Source: Sphingopyxis sp. L1A2A
Lineage (GTDB): Bacteria; Pseudomonadota; Alphaproteobacteria; Sphingomonadales; Sphingomonadaceae
Reading direction: 5' to 3'
Length of the DNA: 34,742 nt
Assembly (NCBI RefSeq): GCF_005502465.1
Contig: NZ_SCOT01000031.1
Span: 1-34,742 of the forward strand
Positions 32,834 through 34,742 of the stretch are shown here, piece after piece. Every line of letters starts with the position of its first letter. Within the stretch, counting starts at the first letter, position 1. Made by a program: the position numbers and the translations under genes. A model generated the notes under the pieces. That model saw only the letters and a program-made list of their open reading frames with translations. It was not told the origin of the DNA and searched no databases.

Positions 32834-34609
32834 CTACTCAAACGCGCCCGATTCCGGCACCCCATTCACCAAAATCCGCCGCTGCTCGACCGTCTCGACC
32901 GTCACCGTCGCCGTCGACAGGTCACCGTCCGGTTGCGCCGACCGGGCTTCGCGGCCCATATCGCCCTGCACCCAGCGGCCATCCTTGTTGCGCGACACGA
33001 AATCGAAATTCACTGCCTCGCCCGGCCCATTCTGCCCCAGCACCCCGATCCGCTCGGCGCCCAGCCACACCGCGACGCACGCCTTGGCGCGGCTGCACAT
33101 ATAGGTTCCCGCGACGCGCTCCCGCGCCTCGGCGGGCAGCGGGCGGTCGGCGGGGATGACGCGCAGCCGCTGGGCAAAGGGCTTGAGCAGCACCGGTCCC
33201 TGCGGTCCGGTCAGATCCCAGCGATTCTTCGCCGCCAGCGCCGCCTTCGCCGCATCGGCGCGGATTTTTTTCGGCGAGCGCGCCAGTTGCGCCAGCGCGG
33301 CGCGGCCTTCGGGTCCGAAATCATAGGCCATCGCCGCCCAGTCGAACTTTTCGGTTGGCGTCGTCCCCGACGTCAACCGCGCCAGCTGGTCGCGGGTCGA
33401 AATCGCTCCGAAATCGACGATCGGCAGCGCCAGCAACAGCGCTAGCAGAGCGACCCCGATCGCCAGCTTCTGCTGTAACGGGCGCAGCACATCGTCGAAA
33501 TCGCGCCGCCCCTTCACCACCGCCCACAGCCCGGCCAGCCCATAGGCCAGCGCGATCGCCGCCGCGATCACCCCCCAGATCCGCTCGGGGGTCCAGCCAT
33601 ATTGGATCACCCGCAGATGCATCGAATAAGTGGCGATCCCGGCGAGCGGCAGCACCGCCACCGCCAGCACCGGCGCCGCCCAGCGCAGCAGCGGATTGCC
33701 GGCGCGGTCATCGTCGCCGTTCCCGATCACCGCATTGGCCAGCAGCACCGCAAACGCCGCCGCGGCCAGCATCAGCGCCGCGGTCGAAAAGCCCGAAGCC
33801 CACAGCTTCGCCAGTCCGGCGCCCGCGAGCGACAGCAGAAAGATCACGAGCGCCGCGGCCAGCACCGGCGCCAGCACCGCGAGCACGATCATCACCAGCC
33901 GCTGCAGGGTCGAAACCAGCCTGTCGCGCTCGCGCAGCAACCCCACCGCGCCGCCGAACGCCGCGCCGGCGAGCATCCACCCAAACCATTCGTCATTCAG
34001 CAGGTCGCGGATCAGGTCGATCCCGATCAGGTGGAACATTTCCGAAATCAGGACGATCAGCAAAAAGGTCACGCCGACGAACGCCAGGCTGGCGGCGCCG
34101 ATCACCGCGTCGGTCCACGCATGGCTGTGCAATCGCGCATATGGCATCTGCCACAGCTTCCAGAACCGCCAGTCGGGCGCGACGTCGCGCCGCGTCTGGA
34201 ACAGCGGCGTCGCCACCAGCACCGCGAGCAGTCCCGACCAGAACGGCCATTGGAACGGATTGCCCTGAAGATTATACCCCGCCGTCTGCCACGCGATCAG
34301 TCCCAGGATCGTGCCCCAGCCCAGCGCAAAACCGAGCGCCCAATGCCAGCGGCGCAGCTCGACGCCGAGCACGAACACCACCGCGGCAACCGCGACAAAG
34401 GTCGCTAGCGCGCTGCGCCATGCGGCCAGCGCGTCGCCATAATCCTGATCGACCAGCGCATGAAACGCCAGCCCCGCCGCGGCGCAGATCGCCGCCATGA
34501 TCCACGGCCGCAGCGGCCAGGGCGGGTCATTATCGTCAAGGCGAGCCGACATGTGCGACGGATGATGGGGCGAATCGGCGGGTGCCGTGCTTGCGGGTGC
34601 GTCGGTCAT
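32834..34609 (-). CDS. DUF4153 multi-pass membrane protein
   Basis: A 591-residue inner-membrane protein of unknown function. Roughly eleven hydrophobic spans fill residues 30-430 (for example IMAAICAAAGLAFHALV, LATFVAVAAVVFVLGVEL, LAFVGVTFLLIVLISEMF, VLAPVLAAALVIFLLSLAGAG), and the last ~190 residues are soluble with two Cys (YMCSRAKACVAVW), probably periplasmic. I place the start at MTDAPAS; an alternative is the Met three codons earlier. The frame extends to MYKRQ, but that part is sequencing adapter. Everything upstream of the start is cut off by the contig end. Confidence 0.85.
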   Translation of the reverse strand: MTDAPASTAPADSPHHPSHMSARLDDNDPPWPLRPWIMAAICAAAGLAFHALVDQDYGDALAAWRSALATFVAVAAVVFVLGVELRRWHWALGFALGWGTILGLIAWQTAGYNLQGNPFQWPFWSGLLAVLVATPLFQTRRDVAPDWRFWKLWQMPYARLHSHAWTDAVIGAASLAFVGVTFLLIVLISEMFHLIGIDLIRDLLNDEWFGWMLAGAAFGGAVGLLRERDRLVSTLQRLVMIVLAVLAPVLAAALVIFLLSLAGAGLAKLWASGFSTAALMLAAAAFAVLLANAVIGNGDDDRAGNPLLRWAAPVLAVAVLPLAGIATYSMHLRVIQYGWTPERIWGVIAAAIALAYGLAGLWAVVKGRRDFDDVLRPLQQKLAIGVALLALLLALPIVDFGAISTRDQLARLTSGTTPTEKFDWAAMAYDFGPEGRAALAQLARSPKKIRADAAKAALAAKNRWDLTGPQGPVLLKPFAQRLRVIPADRPLPAEARERVAGTYMCSRAKACVAVWLGAERIGVLGQNGPGEAVNFDFVSRNKDGRWVQGDMGREARSAQPDGDLSTATVTVETVEQRRILVNGVPESGAFE

Positions 34610-34648
34610 TCCCCACATCTGGGCTTGTTTCGATGACAAGCGCAAGCC

Positions 34649-34742
34649 CTGTCGCTTATACACCTCTGACGGTGACGCCGACCCCCTCCGTGTCGTCTCC
34701 GCTGGGTCCCCTCGACTTCAAAAAAAAAACAATAAAAACTAA
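34649..34742. other. residual Nextera adapter and poly-A, not genomic
   Basis: Position 34649 begins CTGTCGCTTATACACCTCT, which differs at two positions from the 19-base Tn5 mosaic end CTGTCTCTTATACACATCT. The following bases match the Nextera read-through (GACGCTGCCGACGA, index, then GTGTAGATCTCGGTGG) with more errors, and the tail is poly-A. Read on the minus strand the junction encodes MYKRQ, a known artefact peptide. Confidence 0.93.

Overview
The window looks like a chromosomal contig from a GC-rich alphaproteobacterium of the Sphingomonadales; Sphingopyxis or a close relative is my best guess. The reasons are an alphaproteobacterial type of LexA box before dinB, a FYDLN-acid protein, the aroA-cmk-rpsA-ihfB gene order, many short periplasmic proteins of sphingomonad type, and dispersed palindromes whose translation reads VIPAKAG. 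No species assignment was computed.

Layout. Positions 1-2434 are the end of an integrated island: a stack of 23-bp repeats at the edge (possibly an IS21-type end), a HUH-like protein and a P4-type tyrosine integrase pointing away from a tRNA-Gly(TCC) gene, which is the likely attachment site. From 2609 the core chromosome follows: dinB, prfC, a crotonase-fold isomerase, a PhnZ-like HD protein, two overlapping genes for secreted proteins, an Rrf2 regulator, tRNA-Ala(GGC) and a FYDLN-acid protein. Then comes the conserved aroA-cmk-rpsA-ihfB block, with a small secreted-protein gene wedged between aroA and cmk. Next are a serine hydrolase divergent from a MarR regulator, a two-gene ABC-2 exporter, tRNA-Leu(TAA), a lone solute-binding lipoprotein, a DUF4112 protein, an S9 prolyl oligopeptidase, tRNA-Tyr(GTA), rlmB, a 2Fe-2S ferredoxin, an AlkA-type glycosylase, a GIY-YIG nuclease, trigger factor with an unusual tail, and tRNA-Leu(TAG). 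The last block is gatC-gatA-[small gene]-gatB and a DUF4153 membrane protein.

What stands out. (1) A 103-residue GIY-YIG nuclease gene sits exactly between oppositely oriented copies of a dispersed palindrome, as expected if nuclease and palindromes form one mobile or maintenance system analogous to REP/RAYT. (2) A small low-GC gene resembling the Trypco2 conflict-associated domain is translationally coupled on both sides inside the gatCAB operon. (3) Trigger factor carries a His-rich patch and a 77-residue histone-H1-like Lys/Ala/Pro tail. (4) The HUH-like protein next to the integrase may be the island's replication or relaxase-like protein. Three palindrome families (called A, B and C here) occupy most longer intergenic spaces.

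The last ~94 bases (34649-34742) are not genomic: they match a degraded Nextera transposase adapter followed by poly-A, so the contig really ends at about 34648. Gene starts were chosen from Shine-Dalgarno sites, overlaps and signal peptides; several were moved inward from the longest possible frame.
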